A DNA stretch of 57,785 bases, from NCBI GenBank assembly GCA_050486405.1, contig JBJHDF010000024.1, positions 1 to 57,785 on the forward strand, written 5' to 3'. The stretch comes from JBJHDF01 sp050486405 (lineage in GTDB: Bacteria; Pseudomonadota; Gammaproteobacteria; Pseudomonadales; Cellvibrionaceae). This document shows positions 1 to 11,973 of this stretch, piece by piece; within the stretch, counting starts at the first letter, position 1, and each line of letters starts with the position of its first letter. The notes under the pieces are model-generated. The model was not told the DNA's origin. It made no database searches and saw only the letters and a program-made list of their open reading frames with translations. Made by a program: the position numbers and the translations under genes.

Positions 1-125
1 GAATACATCCCTGTAGCTCCCGCGCGTCATCCCTCGGCAACTGCTCCTGCGTTGCTCTACCTCCTGCATCCGTGCAGTCGTGACGCGAGGGTTGCCAAAG
101 ACGCTCCCAACTTCCCTGTCCTCAG
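1..125 (-). repeat. Dispersed palindromic repeat, copy A1 (left edge cut by window)
   Basis: Positions 1-34 and 82-125 are identical, base for base, to 41957-41990 and 41991-42034. In this copy the two blocks are separated by 47 extra bases at 35-81, exactly at the loop of the small hairpin that the other copy forms (CGCGTCA / TGACGCG). Bases 35-80 recur in reverse complement at 40169-40214 with one mismatch. Read on the minus strand the unit ends in the core GGGATGTATTC, which the plus-strand copies share as GGGATGGATTCACGGCG. The outer left arm lies outside the window. A short open frame here (80-304) is only repeat sequence and is not called a gene. Confidence 0.85.
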
Positions 126-180
126 TGCTGGCTGAAATCTCGGTACTTTGTTCTGGCGAGTTCGAAGTGGCACTGTTTAA

Positions 181-284
181 GGAGGTTGGGGTAGTGCTTC
201 CGGGACCGTACTCAGCAGGGATGCTGTGTACGAGCCTCCAGGGATGGATTCACGGCGAGTCCCGGAAGCACTGCGCCAACCTCC
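181..284 (+). repeat. Dispersed palindromic repeat, copy A2, in the dnaE leader
   Basis: Arms 181-206 and 259-284 pair over 26 positions with one mismatch and one G-U wobble. Inside are a small imperfect hairpin (ACTCAGCA, loop GGGA, TGCTGTGT) and the family core CCAGGGATGGATTCACGGCG. Only the inner part of the arm, CTTCCGGGAC, matches the copy at 42199-42292; the outer part is a different sequence that still pairs with itself. The structure ends about 50 nt before the dnaE start codon, so it would lie in the dnaE 5' leader if transcription begins upstream of it. Confidence 0.85.
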
Positions 285-336
285 GCCGTTGGCACCTGAA
301 GTGAAAGAATCAACAGACTCCAACCGGAAAAATAAA

Positions 337-3846
<3,510 letters not shown>

Positions 3847-3889
3847 TCAAATATTTCGTCCTGAGAACCACAGAAACGATTGGAATCTG

Positions 3890-4837
3890 ATGAACCTGAA
3901 CTATCTGGATTTTGAACAGCCCATCGCCGATCTGGAAGCCAAGATCGACGAACTGCGGCTGGTGGGCAGCGATAACGACCTGAACATCACCGAAGAGATC
4001 GGCAAGCTGCGGGAAAAGAGTACCAAGCTCACCGAGTCCATCTACGCCAACCTCAGCCCCTGGCAGATTGTTCAGGTGGCCCGCCATCCCCAGCGGCCCT
4101 ATACCTCCGACTACATCAAGCGTCTGTTTACCGACTGGGACGAACTGCACGGCGATCGTCATTTTGGTGATGACAAAGCCATTATCGGCGGCGTGGCGCG
4201 GCTCGATGGCAAACCGGTGATGGTGATCGGCGAGGAGAAGGGCCGTAGCGTACACGACAAGGTGGAACGTAACTTTGGTATGCCCAAGCCAGAGGGTTAC
4301 CGCAAGGCGCTGCGCCTGATGGAAATGGCCGAGCGCTTCCGCCTGCCGGTGCTGACCCTGATAGATACCCCCGGAGCCTATCCCGGTATTGATTCCGAAG
4401 AGCGTGGCATCAGTGAGGCCATTGCCCAGAATTTGGCGGTGATGTCCCGCCTGCGCACGCCGATCATCTGCACGGTGATCGGTGAAGGTTCTTCCGGCGG
4501 TGCATTGGCCATCGGCGTGGGTGACCAGTTGAACATGCTGGAGTACGCCACCTACTTTGTGATTTCACCGGAAGGCTGCGCCAATATCATCTGGAAGACC
4601 GTGGAAAAAGCGCCTCTGGCGGCCGAAGCCATGGGGGTGACCTCATCGGTGCTGGAGGAACTGGGCATCGTCGACGAGACGATTCCAGAACCCCTGGGCG
4701 GCGCCCACCGGGATCTGGACGCCATGGCGGACACCTTGCGCGAGCGCCTGGTGGCTCAGGTGGATCGCCTCAGTGGCGAGCCGCTGGACACTCTGTTGGA
4801 GCGCCGGTATAAGCGCCTGATGAGCTACGGCAATTAG
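3890..4837 (+). CDS. accA: Acetyl-CoA carboxylase carboxyltransferase subunit alpha
   Basis: Alpha subunit of the carboxyltransferase half of acetyl-CoA carboxylase. Together with AccD it moves CO2 from biotin-BCCP to acetyl-CoA to give malonyl-CoA, the first step of fatty-acid synthesis. The 315 residues match the family (about 319 in E. coli). Visible landmarks are the N-terminal helical region starting MNLNYLDFEQPIADLE, the motif TLIDTPGAYPG, and IGEGSSGGALAIG of the crotonase-like fold. The ATG at 3890 is chosen because it gives the family N-terminus; the frame is open further upstream but there overlaps the end of dnaE. It lies 43 nt downstream of dnaE and is probably cotranscribed with it. 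Confidence 0.98.
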   Translation: MNLNYLDFEQPIADLEAKIDELRLVGSDNDLNITEEIGKLREKSTKLTESIYANLSPWQIVQVARHPQRPYTSDYIKRLFTDWDELHGDRHFGDDKAIIGGVARLDGKPVMVIGEEKGRSVHDKVERNFGMPKPEGYRKALRLMEMAERFRLPVLTLIDTPGAYPGIDSEERGISEAIAQNLAVMSRLRTPIICTVIGEGSSGGALAIGVGDQLNMLEYATYFVISPEGCANIIWKTVEKAPLAAEAMGVTSSVLEELGIVDETIPEPLGGAHRDLDAMADTLRERLVAQVDRLSGEPLDTLLERRYKRLMSYGN

Positions 4838-4850
4838 CAATTAGAAGCCA

Positions 4851-5387
4851 TCAGGCTTTGGCCAGCAGGCGGTCGTACTTCTGGCTCAGCATGTCGTAGA
4901 AGTGCTCCCGGGCGGTGACGGCCTCCTGCTTCAGTCGGGTTACCTGCTCCTTGGTGACATCCCGGCGGCCCAGATAGACCTGCTGGCGGTAGAGGGCGAT
5001 CTTGGAGCCGTAGAGCCGCAGACCGCGCTCCAGTGCCTTCTCTCCCAGCATCAGCAACTGCGCCTCGGCTTCCGCCAGCTTCCCGAACTCCCGCACCAGC
5101 TCCGCGTTTACTGTCTCCAGCTCCCGCTTGCGGGTTTCCGGCCAGCGCTCGCCGTATTGCACAGACTCTGCCGACAGGGCAGCGTAGCGGGCGAATACGT
5201 GTGTGACTTGCCCCACTGACGAGGAAATCTGTTCCAGCAACAGCAGGCGTCGGCTTTCCGGCCCGGATTGGGGGCCGATATTGGCCTGTCGGCGCAGTAC
5301 AAGCCAGCCGGCGAGCCCGGCGATCAGGGCACCCAGGGAGACTTTCAGGGAGGTGTCGACAAGCGATAGCAGCAAAGACGGATCCAC
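4851..5387 (-). CDS. Hypothetical membrane-anchored coiled-coil protein
   Basis: I do not recognise a named family. The 178-residue protein has one hydrophobic segment near the N-terminus (about residues 13-31, VSLGALIAGLAGWLVL). The rest is charged, probably helical, and heptad-rich (RKRELETVNAELVREFGKLAEAEAQ), which suggests a bitopic inner-membrane protein with a cytoplasmic or periplasmic coiled coil. Its 3' end faces accA across 13 nt. A TTG-started alternative frame on the same strand (4834-5397) is out of frame and proline/arginine-rich, typical of a GC-rich shadow. Base composition and codon use look like the neighbours. Confidence 0.75.
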   Translation of the reverse strand: MDPSLLLSLVDTSLKVSLGALIAGLAGWLVLRRQANIGPQSGPESRRLLLLEQISSSVGQVTHVFARYAALSAESVQYGERWPETRKRELETVNAELVREFGKLAEAEAQLLMLGEKALERGLRLYGSKIALYRQQVYLGRRDVTKEQVTRLKQEAVTAREHFYDMLSQKYDRLLAKA

Positions 5388-5480
5388 GGTGGCTCACCTC
5401 AGTGTCACGAAATTGGCATTTCAGGATGAATAAGGGGTAAGCTGCAAAAAATGCGCCATTCGTGACGAGGAAGTCGGGGC

Positions 5481-5509
5481 AAAAAAGGGCAGACCCAGTT
5501 GGTCTGCCC
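5481..5509 (-). terminator. Intrinsic terminator of the outer-membrane protein gene
   Basis: The 9-bp perfect stem GGGCAGACC / GGTCTGCCC (5487-5495 and 5501-5509, 5-base loop) is followed on the minus strand by a run of T (the A run at 5481-5486). It lies 27 nt downstream of the stop of the minus-strand gene at 5536-6063, so it should end that transcript before the next minus-strand gene. Confidence 0.85.
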
Positions 5510-5535
5510 TTGGTGTGTGGCGTGTCTGGCCGCTG

Positions 5536-6063
5536 CTAGAAGGTAACCAGCGCCTCGGCGCGCACTGAGTTGATGTCGCCGAAGCCGTAGCTCACTGCTT
5601 CGGTACGGATGGAGATGGATGGTGTGATGCGGAAGCCGAAACCGCCGCCGATCACTTCGGACCCTATGCCGCTAATGGCGCTGCCGCCCAACCTGGCCTG
5701 CACCCAGACCATATCGCTCAGGGGGTAGCGGCCCACGGCGTTGACATAGGGGCCGGAAAAACTGCGTCTGAGTCGGACGTTGCTGTCGCTGTATTTGAAG
5801 GCACCGCTATAAAAAGCTCCCGCCTCACCGGAGATGGTAAAGTCGCGGAAACGGAAAAAGTCCCAGCCAAAAAACCCCTGAACACCGATGGCGTCATCGT
5901 AACTGACGCTTCTCCAGGTGGACAGAAGATTATAGCTGAGCCCGCCCCCGGCATAGAGTCTGCCGGACTCAAAATCGTAGAACTCGTAATCGTCTGCTTG
6001 CGCTGCACTGATACTGATAAACAAGGCAACAATCGTGGCCAGCGAACGCTTGGCGATAGACAT
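5536..6063 (-). CDS. Putative small outer-membrane beta-barrel protein
   Basis: The 175-residue protein has a clear Sec signal peptide (MSIAKRSLATIVALFISISAAQA, cleavage about residue 23). The mature part alternates aromatic and polar residues in short strands (GRLYAGGGLSYNLLS, VWVQARLGGSAISG, SISIRTEAVSYGFG), and the C-terminus ends in phenylalanine (EALVTF), the usual signature of a protein handled by the BAM machinery. It resembles YfaZ/OmpW-sized barrels in layout, but I cannot assign it to one of these families. It is a single-gene unit with its own terminator (5481-5509) and is divergent from the gene at 6308. The start at 6063 fits the signal peptide. Confidence 0.75.
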   Translation of the reverse strand: MSIAKRSLATIVALFISISAAQADDYEFYDFESGRLYAGGGLSYNLLSTWRSVSYDDAIGVQGFFGWDFFRFRDFTISGEAGAFYSGAFKYSDSNVRLRRSFSGPYVNAVGRYPLSDMVWVQARLGGSAISGIGSEVIGGGFGFRITPSISIRTEAVSYGFGDINSVRAEALVTF

Positions 6064-6307
6064 GTAACTTCTCCTGACTCCTGAACGGTTGATAAACTCT
6101 CGGAGGACAGCATAAACCGGCGGCCTTGTGATGGCAACAACCCCTGGTGCTGGCGGGGTGGATTTTGCGCCGATCTGTTGGTTCGGTCGCGTTTTTTCGC
6201 GTTGACAACGGTGTCCTGACTTTTCTGCCGGCTTTTGTTAAAGTCCGGTGGTTGTAAAAGTTCAGTGATGTGCTTCTCAGCAATCAGCGATGGCAGGGAG
6301 AACAACC

Positions 6308-7078
6308 GTGAAAAAGCTTGGCATCGGGGTATTGGTGTTGTTGGGCGTGGTGGCGCTGGCACTGACGGTGGCCTTACAGGCTACCCGGGTGTTGCCGGTC
6401 ACCGCGGAGCAGTTTTTTGAATTGATCGCTGCGGGTGAGACGGCCGATGCCTACGCGACCACGGCCCAGGAGTTTCGCTACCACACCGACGAGTCGGCCT
6501 TTGCTCAGTTTGTGACGGCCACAGGACTGGCGCGCTACAAGGGAGTGTCCTGGCACTATCGCGCCATAGAACGCGACCGGGGCAGCCTGGAAGGCACCCT
6601 GCGTATCGGTGATGGCAGCCGGCCTGTGACGGTGGACCTGGTTCGGGAAAACAGCGAATGGCGCATTCTGGCTCTGGAGTTGGGCGATGTTGGCGTCAGG
6701 CAGGCAGCCGATGCGCCCGGGCTGCCCGCCGATGAGGAGCTGCGGCAGTTGACCAACAACGCAGTGCGGCTGTTGGCCGAGGCCATAGAGGCGGGAGACT
6801 TCGCCGATTTTCACCGGCAGATTGCCCAGCTCTGGCAGCGCCAAGTCACTGAGGAACAGTTGCGCCAGGCTTTTGATGTGTTTATGGAGCGGGGCATTGA
6901 TATTGCCTACGCCCTGGAAGCCGAACCTCAATTCAGTCAGTCACCGGTAATCGAGAATGATGGCGTGTTGGTGCTGCGCGGATACTACCCGGCTGAGCCG
7001 CAGCCGCTTTATTTCAGTCTGGAGCATGTCTACGAGCACCCCGAGTGGAAGCTACTGGGCATCGATGTGCGGCTGTAA
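6308..7078 (+). CDS. Hypothetical membrane-anchored protein with two NTF2-like halves
   Basis: The protein has about 256 residues. An N-terminal membrane anchor or uncleaved signal (KKLGIGVLVLLGVVALALTVAL) is followed by two similar halves of about 110 residues. Each begins with a helix of the form FFELIAAGETADAYA or LLAEAIEAGDFADFH and ends in short beta strands (EWRILALELGDV; EWKLLGIDVRL). That layout suggests tandem NTF2/SnoaL-like (DUF4864-type) domains, by inference only. The GTG at 6308 is preferred to the ATG at 6290 because AGGGAG (6294-6299) sits 8 nt before it and the signal then starts MKKL. It ends 2 nt from the convergent yciH stop. No catalytic motif is visible. Confidence 0.7.
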   Translation: MKKLGIGVLVLLGVVALALTVALQATRVLPVTAEQFFELIAAGETADAYATTAQEFRYHTDESAFAQFVTATGLARYKGVSWHYRAIERDRGSLEGTLRIGDGSRPVTVDLVRENSEWRILALELGDVGVRQAADAPGLPADEELRQLTNNAVRLLAEAIEAGDFADFHRQIAQLWQRQVTEEQLRQAFDVFMERGIDIAYALEAEPQFSQSPVIENDGVLVLRGYYPAEPQPLYFSLEHVYEHPEWKLLGIDVRL

Positions 7079-7080
7079 TT

Positions 7081-7416
7081 TCAGCTGCCAGCGAGCTTAA
7101 CTCTGTGGCCGAGCCTTTCCAGTTCGCTCTTGAGCTTGTCCCGCTGGTCGCCCTGGATCTCGATGACACCATCCTTGACCGCGCCGCCAGTTCCGCACAG
7201 TTGTTTCAGGCGCTTGGCCAGTGCTTTCAATTCGGCCTCCGGTAGTGTCAAACCCTTGATCAGCACCACGCCCTTGCCCTTGCGCCCCTTGGTTTCCCGG
7301 TGCAGGCGTACTGTGCCGTCGCCTGGGTCCTGGGGTTCGGAGGGGGTTGTGTTGCGGCTGGGTGATTTGATACGGCCGGTTTCGGTGGAATACACCAGGC
7401 GGCTGTTGTCTCGCAC
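7081..7416 (-). CDS. yciH: SUI1-family translation initiation factor YciH
   Basis: Bacterial homologue of eukaryotic eIF1 (SUI1 fold), thought to affect start-site fidelity at the 30S subunit. The 111 residues match the family. The disordered N-terminus is followed by the conserved core VRLHRETKGRKGKGVVLIKGL, LKQLCGTGGAVKDGVIEIQGD and a C-terminal RVKLAGS. The lone cysteine in QLCGTGG is the usual family position. It is convergent with the gene ending at 7078 and divergent from the cytochrome c gene at 7501. Confidence 0.93.
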   Translation of the reverse strand: MRDNSRLVYSTETGRIKSPSRNTTPSEPQDPGDGTVRLHRETKGRKGKGVVLIKGLTLPEAELKALAKRLKQLCGTGGAVKDGVIEIQGDQRDKLKSELERLGHRVKLAGS

Positions 7417-7500
7417 GGACGCTTCTCCTGCAGGAAAATGGTGGCCGGCGTCGCGGGATGATAGAATTCCCGCCGTTTTCCACTGCCGGTTATCTCCAAT

Positions 7501-7869
7501 ATGGCTGTAAGAAGTATACTCACCCCCGCAACGCTTGTCCCCATGCTGGCTGCCGGTCTGTTGCTGGTCGCCTGTGGCGACAGTGGCGAACCCTCAGCGC
7601 AGGAGCCGCTCAGCGAAAGTGAGCAGTTGCTGCGGGACGGGCAGCGCCAGGCGCGCATGTGCCTGGGTTGCCACGGCCCCCGGGGGGTGTCCCGGGTGGC
7701 ATCCTACCCCTCGCTGGCGGGGCTGTCCGAGGATTATCTCGCCGAGCAGTTGCGGGCCTACCGCAGTCAGGAGCGTTCGGACCCCACCATGACTTCCATC
7801 GCCCGCAGCCTGAGCGACGACGATATCGCCGCGCTCAGTCATTACTACGCCAGCCAGCCCGCGCCCTGA
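7501..7869 (+). CDS. Class I cytochrome c, lipoprotein
   Basis: A small monohaem cytochrome of 122 residues. A lipoprotein signal peptide (AGLLLVACG, acylated Cys at about residue 25) anchors it in a membrane facing the periplasm. The haem-binding motif CLGCH is at about residues 53-57, and the probable axial methionine is in SDPTMTSIARSLSDDDIAALSHYYASQ, the usual C-terminal helix of cytochrome c553/c4-type domains. It probably passes electrons between periplasmic carriers; the partner cannot be told from context. The divergent neighbour is yciH and slyX follows 21 nt downstream. Confidence 0.88.
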   Translation: MAVRSILTPATLVPMLAAGLLLVACGDSGEPSAQEPLSESEQLLRDGQRQARMCLGCHGPRGVSRVASYPSLAGLSEDYLAEQLRAYRSQERSDPTMTSIARSLSDDDIAALSHYYASQPAP

Positions 7870-7890
7870 GCGACGCCCACAGGAACGGCC

Positions 7891-8097
7891 ATGTCTTCGG
7901 AAGAACAGCTGATTGATCTGCAAACTCGTCTGGCCTTTCAGGAGGATACGCTGCTGGCGCTGGAGCACACTGTTGCGGCACAGCACCGGGAGTTGACGCT
8001 ATTGCGCAAGCAACTGGCCGAGTTGTCCGGTCGCTGGGAAGACCTCGCCCGCAACCACCCACCGGCTGCCCCCGAGCCGCCGCCGCCTCATTATTAA
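7891..8097 (+). CDS. slyX: SlyX family protein
   Basis: A short (68-residue) coiled-coil protein of the SlyX family: LIDLQTRLAFQEDTLLALEHTVAAQ and ELTLLRKQLAEL form continuous heptads, and the C-terminus is proline-rich ending PPPHY, a family hallmark. The molecular function is unknown. It follows the cytochrome gene by 21 nt and is probably cotranscribed with it. Confidence 0.9.
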   Translation: MSSEEQLIDLQTRLAFQEDTLLALEHTVAAQHRELTLLRKQLAELSGRWEDLARNHPPAAPEPPPPHY

Positions 8098-8187
8098 CGG
8101 CGTGCGCCCTGTTGACAGCGCTTTCAGGCAAAGTCCTCCGGCTGGTCTACACTTGGGCTTATCCAGGTCAAAATAAAGCCGCTTTGT

Positions 8188-10338
8188 ATGACATTTACGA
8201 GGAACGACGTCGAGGCCGAGCGGGATTCGCTCGGTCAGCGCTTTCACCTACTGCAGGGCGTGTTCGACAATGCCCAGAGCCTGATCGCCGTCAAGTCGCC
8301 GGAAGGCCGCTATCTGCTGGTTAATGGCCGGCTGACGCAGTGGCTGGGGCGCGCGGCGGAAAAAGTGTGCGGCCTCACGGACGCAGAGCTGTTCCCCGGG
8401 CCGGTTGCCCGCCAATTGAATGCGGTGGACGCACAGGTGTTGAACGGCTCCGGTCAGGTGCAGATGGAGGAGACCTTGCCCGGCCCCGACGGTGTCGACT
8501 GTACCTTTCTCAGCTATCGCTTCCCCATCCACGATGAGGCCGGCAGGCTCTGCGCCCTGGGTCAGGTGCTCACCGATATCAGCCGGCGCAAGCTGGCGGA
8601 GGAGCGGCTGGAAAAAAGCGAGGCCCGTTATCGGGCCTTTATCGCCAACAGCTCCGAGGCCATCTGGTGCTATGAGATGCGTGTGCCGGTGCCTGTGGAT
8701 GCTCCCATAGAGCAGCAGGTCAGAGCCATGGCAGACGGCGCTCGCCTGTCCGAGTGCAACCGGGTGTTGGCGCGCATGATGGGTGCGGAGAAGCCGGTAG
8801 ACCTGCTGGGCAGCCACCTGCGGGACATAGGCTCGCGCAATTTTCTGTTCGATCTGTACCAGTTTGTGGAACAGGGCTACCAGCTGGTGGACCACGAAAT
8901 TTTCCGCAAGGACGAGCGGGGCCGACAACTGTGTTACCAGATTTCCTGCGTGGGCGGCGTTGAAAACCGTCGTTTGGTACGTGTCTGGGGTACTACCAAG
9001 GACGTCACCGCCCGCCGCCGCTATCAGGACCGCCTGGAGCATCAGGCCACCCACGATGGCCTCACCCAACTGCCCAATCGGGTCAAGCTCTACAAGGAGA
9101 TGGAAACGTGGCTGAAGAACCGGCGCGATCGCCGGGGTGCGCTGCTGTTGATTGACCTGGATCGCTTCAAGGAGATAAACGATACTTTGGGGCATCAGGT
9201 GGGGGATCTGCTGCTCAAAGAGATAGGCCCCAGGCTGGAGATGGAAATTGCCGAGCTGCCTGGCTTGGTGGCCCGACTTGGCGGCGACGAATTCGCCATC
9301 TTTCTGGAGGACATTCGGGACGAGCAGCAGGTACGGGAACTGGCCTACCGGGTGCTGGACACTTTGCGCAACCAGTTCCGGGTAGAGGATTTTTCCACCG
9401 AACTGAGTGCCAGTATCGGTATTTCCCTGGCGCCCTCCCAGGCCGAAGACATCAGCACCCTGCTGCGCTATGCTGACGTTGCCATGTACCGGGCCAAGAC
9501 CGAGATGATGGGGTTGGCACTGTACGATGCGGAGTACGACCCCCACTCACCCAAGCGCCTGGCGCTGATGGGCGAGTTGGGTCAGGCCATCCGTGAGGGG
9601 CAATTGGTGCTCTACTACCAACCCAAGGTGGATCTGGCGAGCCAGGCCCTGTGCGGCTTCGAAGCTCTGGTGCGCTGGCAGCACCCGGAACTGGGCCTGG
9701 TACCGCCCGGCGAGTTTATTCCCATTGCCGAGAACACCAGCCTGGTACACCCGCTGACGGCCTGGGTGCTGGAGCAGAGCGTCACCCAGTGTCGCCGCTG
9801 GCACGACCAGGGGTTGCGGGTACGGGTGGCGGTGAATCTATCGGCGCGCAACCTGTTGGACGAACACATTCCCGAGCAGGTGGACCGCCTGCTGCACCAG
9901 CAGCGGCTGCCGCCGGAGTTTCTGGAGTTGGAGATCACCGAAAGCAGCATCATGACCGACCCGCCACGGGCTATGCGGGTGCTGGAGCGGCTGCATCAGT
10001 TGGGGGTGTGGCTGGCCATCGATGATTTTGGCACTGGCTATTCCTCCCTGGCCTACCTCAAACGCATGCCGGTACAGACGCTGAAAATCGACTATTCCTT
10101 TGTGCGCCACATGCTGGATGACGAGCAGGACGGCATTATCGTCAATTCCACCGTTCACCTCGCCCACAACCTGGGGCTGCGGGTGGTGGCGGAGGGCGTG
10201 GAAAAACCCGAGTTGCTGGAGAAATTGGTGGCCATGGGCTGCAATCAGGCCCAGGGTTACCATATAGCCCGGCCCATGCCTCCGGACGAGTTGCAGCAGT
10301 GGTTGGTCTCCTCGCCCTGGGCGAAACGCTCCTGCTGA
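8188..10338 (+). CDS. PAS-GGDEF-EAL c-di-GMP turnover protein
   Basis: A 716-residue signalling protein with no membrane segment. It has two PAS-like sensor domains (about 20-140 and 150-280, each ending in a DISRRKLAEERL or DVTARRRYQDRL linker), a GGDEF domain with intact GGDEF at 365-369, and an EAL domain with E492-A-L. The EAL domain retains the metal and catalytic motifs NLSARN, ELEITES and DDFGTGYSSLAYL. The RxxD inhibitory site five residues before GGDEF is absent (ELPG is there instead). Both active sites look competent; in this architecture the EAL phosphodiesterase is often dominant and GTP binding by GGDEF regulatory, which I infer rather than see. Monocistronic; it faces bepA. Confidence 0.93.
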   Translation: MTFTRNDVEAERDSLGQRFHLLQGVFDNAQSLIAVKSPEGRYLLVNGRLTQWLGRAAEKVCGLTDAELFPGPVARQLNAVDAQVLNGSGQVQMEETLPGPDGVDCTFLSYRFPIHDEAGRLCALGQVLTDISRRKLAEERLEKSEARYRAFIANSSEAIWCYEMRVPVPVDAPIEQQVRAMADGARLSECNRVLARMMGAEKPVDLLGSHLRDIGSRNFLFDLYQFVEQGYQLVDHEIFRKDERGRQLCYQISCVGGVENRRLVRVWGTTKDVTARRRYQDRLEHQATHDGLTQLPNRVKLYKEMETWLKNRRDRRGALLLIDLDRFKEINDTLGHQVGDLLLKEIGPRLEMEIAELPGLVARLGGDEFAIFLEDIRDEQQVRELAYRVLDTLRNQFRVEDFSTELSASIGISLAPSQAEDISTLLRYADVAMYRAKTEMMGLALYDAEYDPHSPKRLALMGELGQAIREGQLVLYYQPKVDLASQALCGFEALVRWQHPELGLVPPGEFIPIAENTSLVHPLTAWVLEQSVTQCRRWHDQGLRVRVAVNLSARNLLDEHIPEQVDRLLHQQRLPPEFLELEITESSIMTDPPRAMRVLERLHQLGVWLAIDDFGTGYSSLAYLKRMPVQTLKIDYSFVRHMLDDEQDGIIVNSTVHLAHNLGLRVVAEGVEKPELLEKLVAMGCNQAQGYHIARPMPPDELQQWLVSSPWAKRSC

Positions 10339-10363
10339 GTTCGGTGGCGTTTGGGCGTTGCGA

Positions 10364-11863
10364 CTAAAGCCGGCGCAATTCCTGCTGCTGTCGCTCGACG
10401 TAGCGCACCCGCTCTTCCAGAATGGCCTGTCGGTATTGCCCTTCGGCCAGTCTTTGGGCGTTGCGCAGTTGGATCAGCGCCCGGTCGTAAACACCGTTGA
10501 GGACAAAGTATTCGGCGCGGGCCTCGTGCACGCCGAGGATATCGCCCGCCAGCCCGCTAACTTCTGCCAGCAGGTACCAGACATAGGGGTCTTCGCTGCG
10601 CTGGCGGGAGAGCCGTTCCAGCACCTGGGCGCTGCGGCTGTGATCCCCCGCTTTCATCAGCGCCTCACCGTAGGTCACGACAGCCGGATAGTGGTTAGGG
10701 TGTCGCTCCACCAGTGCGGTCAGCCGCTCCAGCGCGCGCTGGTGACGGCCCTCGGCGGTGTCAATCTCCGCCGCCAGCAGTTGGTAGGTGATGCGCTCCG
10801 GCTCCTCGGTCAGCAGCGGTTGCAGGGTTTCCCGGGCCTCCCGATGGCGCCCGGCCAGCTTGTAGGACAGTGCCAGACCGTAGCGGCTGGCGTAGGGGTG
10901 GCGGCTCTCGCCGTCCACTTCACCCGCGAAGCGGGCCACCGCCTGTTGCGGCGTTTCCGCGTGGGCCACCAGTATGCGGGTGCGCACCAATTGGTATTCC
11001 GGGTCCTCCGGGTATTCTCTGCGCGGGTAGCGCATGGCGCGGTTGCGGGCGTCGGCTATGCGGTTTTCGGTAATCGGGTGGGAGCGCAGAAACTCCGGGA
11101 ACTGACGGGTAAAGCGGCTGGCGTGCAGCATCTGGTCAAACATTTCGGTGGCGCCATAGGGGTCCATGCCGGCGCCGACCAGGGTCTGAATGCCGATGCG
11201 ATCCGCTTCCTGCTCGTTTTGTCGGCTGAAACGCAACTGGGCGTCCACCGCTGCGGCCTGGGTGCTCATGACAGCGGCGCTGCCGGCTTCCACGTTGCCC
11301 GTGGCCGCCAGTACCAGGCCACCGAGAATACCGGCAAATACCGGCAGCGTCATATTGCGCTGCTGCTCCAGGCGGCGGGCATAGTGGCGCTGGCTCAGGT
11401 GAGCCAACTCATGGGCCAGTACCGAGGCCAATTGATGTTCATTCTGGGCGTGGACAAGCAGGCCAGTGTGTACGCCCACCACGTTGCCCGGCACGGCGAA
11501 GGCGTTCAGGGTGGGGTTTTCCGCCACCACCAGATCCAGGCGCCGGTCCTGTAACTGACTGTGTAGCGCCAGGTGAGCCAGCAGTTTTTCCAGGTAGTCC
11601 ACAATCAGAGGGTCGGAGGACGTGGGCACATGACTGCGGTACAATCGCAACCACTGGCGCCCCAGTTCCCGCTCCTGCTGACTGGTAATCAGGGAACTGC
11701 CCTCACTCAACTGTGGCAGGTTGCGTTCGGCCACAGCGGTAGCGGGCAGCCAGAGCAGCCAGAAGAGCAGGGTGGTGACCAGCAGGGCAGCCGGTAGGCG
11801 GAGCGTGGTGGCAGGATGTTTCAACACAGCTGTTACAGCTCTCTGATAAATACGATTGGGCAC
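10364..11863 (-). CDS. bepA: Periplasmic M48 metalloprotease/chaperone BepA
   Basis: Zinc metalloprotease with a C-terminal TPR domain that helps assemble LptD and degrades stalled outer-membrane proteins at the BAM complex. It has 499 residues. A signal peptide is at about 25-45 after an unusually long N-terminal stretch. The zinc motif HELAH is at 151-155, with the third ligand in NEQEAD near residue 216. TPR-like helices run from about residue 280 (HPYASRYGLALSYKLAGRHREA; HPNHYPAVVTYGEALMKAGDH). Its divergent partners tusA and perM form a known neighbourhood. The start at 11863 could be slightly downstream, because the residues before the signal are poorly conserved in type. Confidence 0.94.
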   Translation of the reverse strand: MPNRIYQRAVTAVLKHPATTLRLPAALLVTTLLFWLLWLPATAVAERNLPQLSEGSSLITSQQERELGRQWLRLYRSHVPTSSDPLIVDYLEKLLAHLALHSQLQDRRLDLVVAENPTLNAFAVPGNVVGVHTGLLVHAQNEHQLASVLAHELAHLSQRHYARRLEQQRNMTLPVFAGILGGLVLAATGNVEAGSAAVMSTQAAAVDAQLRFSRQNEQEADRIGIQTLVGAGMDPYGATEMFDQMLHASRFTRQFPEFLRSHPITENRIADARNRAMRYPRREYPEDPEYQLVRTRILVAHAETPQQAVARFAGEVDGESRHPYASRYGLALSYKLAGRHREARETLQPLLTEEPERITYQLLAAEIDTAEGRHQRALERLTALVERHPNHYPAVVTYGEALMKAGDHSRSAQVLERLSRQRSEDPYVWYLLAEVSGLAGDILGVHEARAEYFVLNGVYDRALIQLRNAQRLAEGQYRQAILEERVRYVERQQQELRRL

Positions 11864-11913
11864 GGGGTGAGTTTACTCCACTGACGACTCGCTGTCTTGG
11901 ACTGGCAAGCCGC

Positions 11914-11958
11914 AAAAAAAGTCCCTGACCCCCTCCTCTTTAGAGGAGGGGGTCAGGG
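11914..11958 (-). terminator. 17-bp perfect hairpin with T tract on the minus strand, between bepA and tusA
   Basis: The arms (11923-11939 and 11942-11958) are perfectly complementary, with a 2-base spacer, and are preceded by seven A (11914-11920). Read leftward this is a textbook intrinsic terminator, yet no minus-strand gene lies to its right. It sits 51 nt upstream of the bepA start and its right arm ends 2 nt before the tusA Shine-Dalgarno (AGGAG, 11961-11965). It may block antisense transcription into the bepA promoter or fold in the tusA leader. Confidence 0.7.
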
Positions 11959-11973
11959 GGAGGAGAACGACAT

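Noticed and set aside
80..304. A 74-codon plus-strand frame before dnaE, and a 105-codon minus-strand frame at 41909-42226
   Set aside because: Both lie in the dispersed palindromic repeats. Their peptides are products of repeat sequence, without ribosome sites or domain features.
6202..6230. TTGACA at 6202-6207 as a promoter for the gene at 6308
   Set aside because: No -10-like hexamer stands 15-19 nt downstream.
8112..8153. TTGACA at 8112 as promoter of the PAS-GGDEF-EAL gene
   Set aside because: The only -10-like element (TACACT, 8148) is 30 nt away, too far for a sigma70 promoter.
10358..11554. A 398-codon plus-strand frame opposite bepA
   Set aside because: bepA has a signal peptide, HELAH and TPRs; the opposite frame has no recognisable feature.
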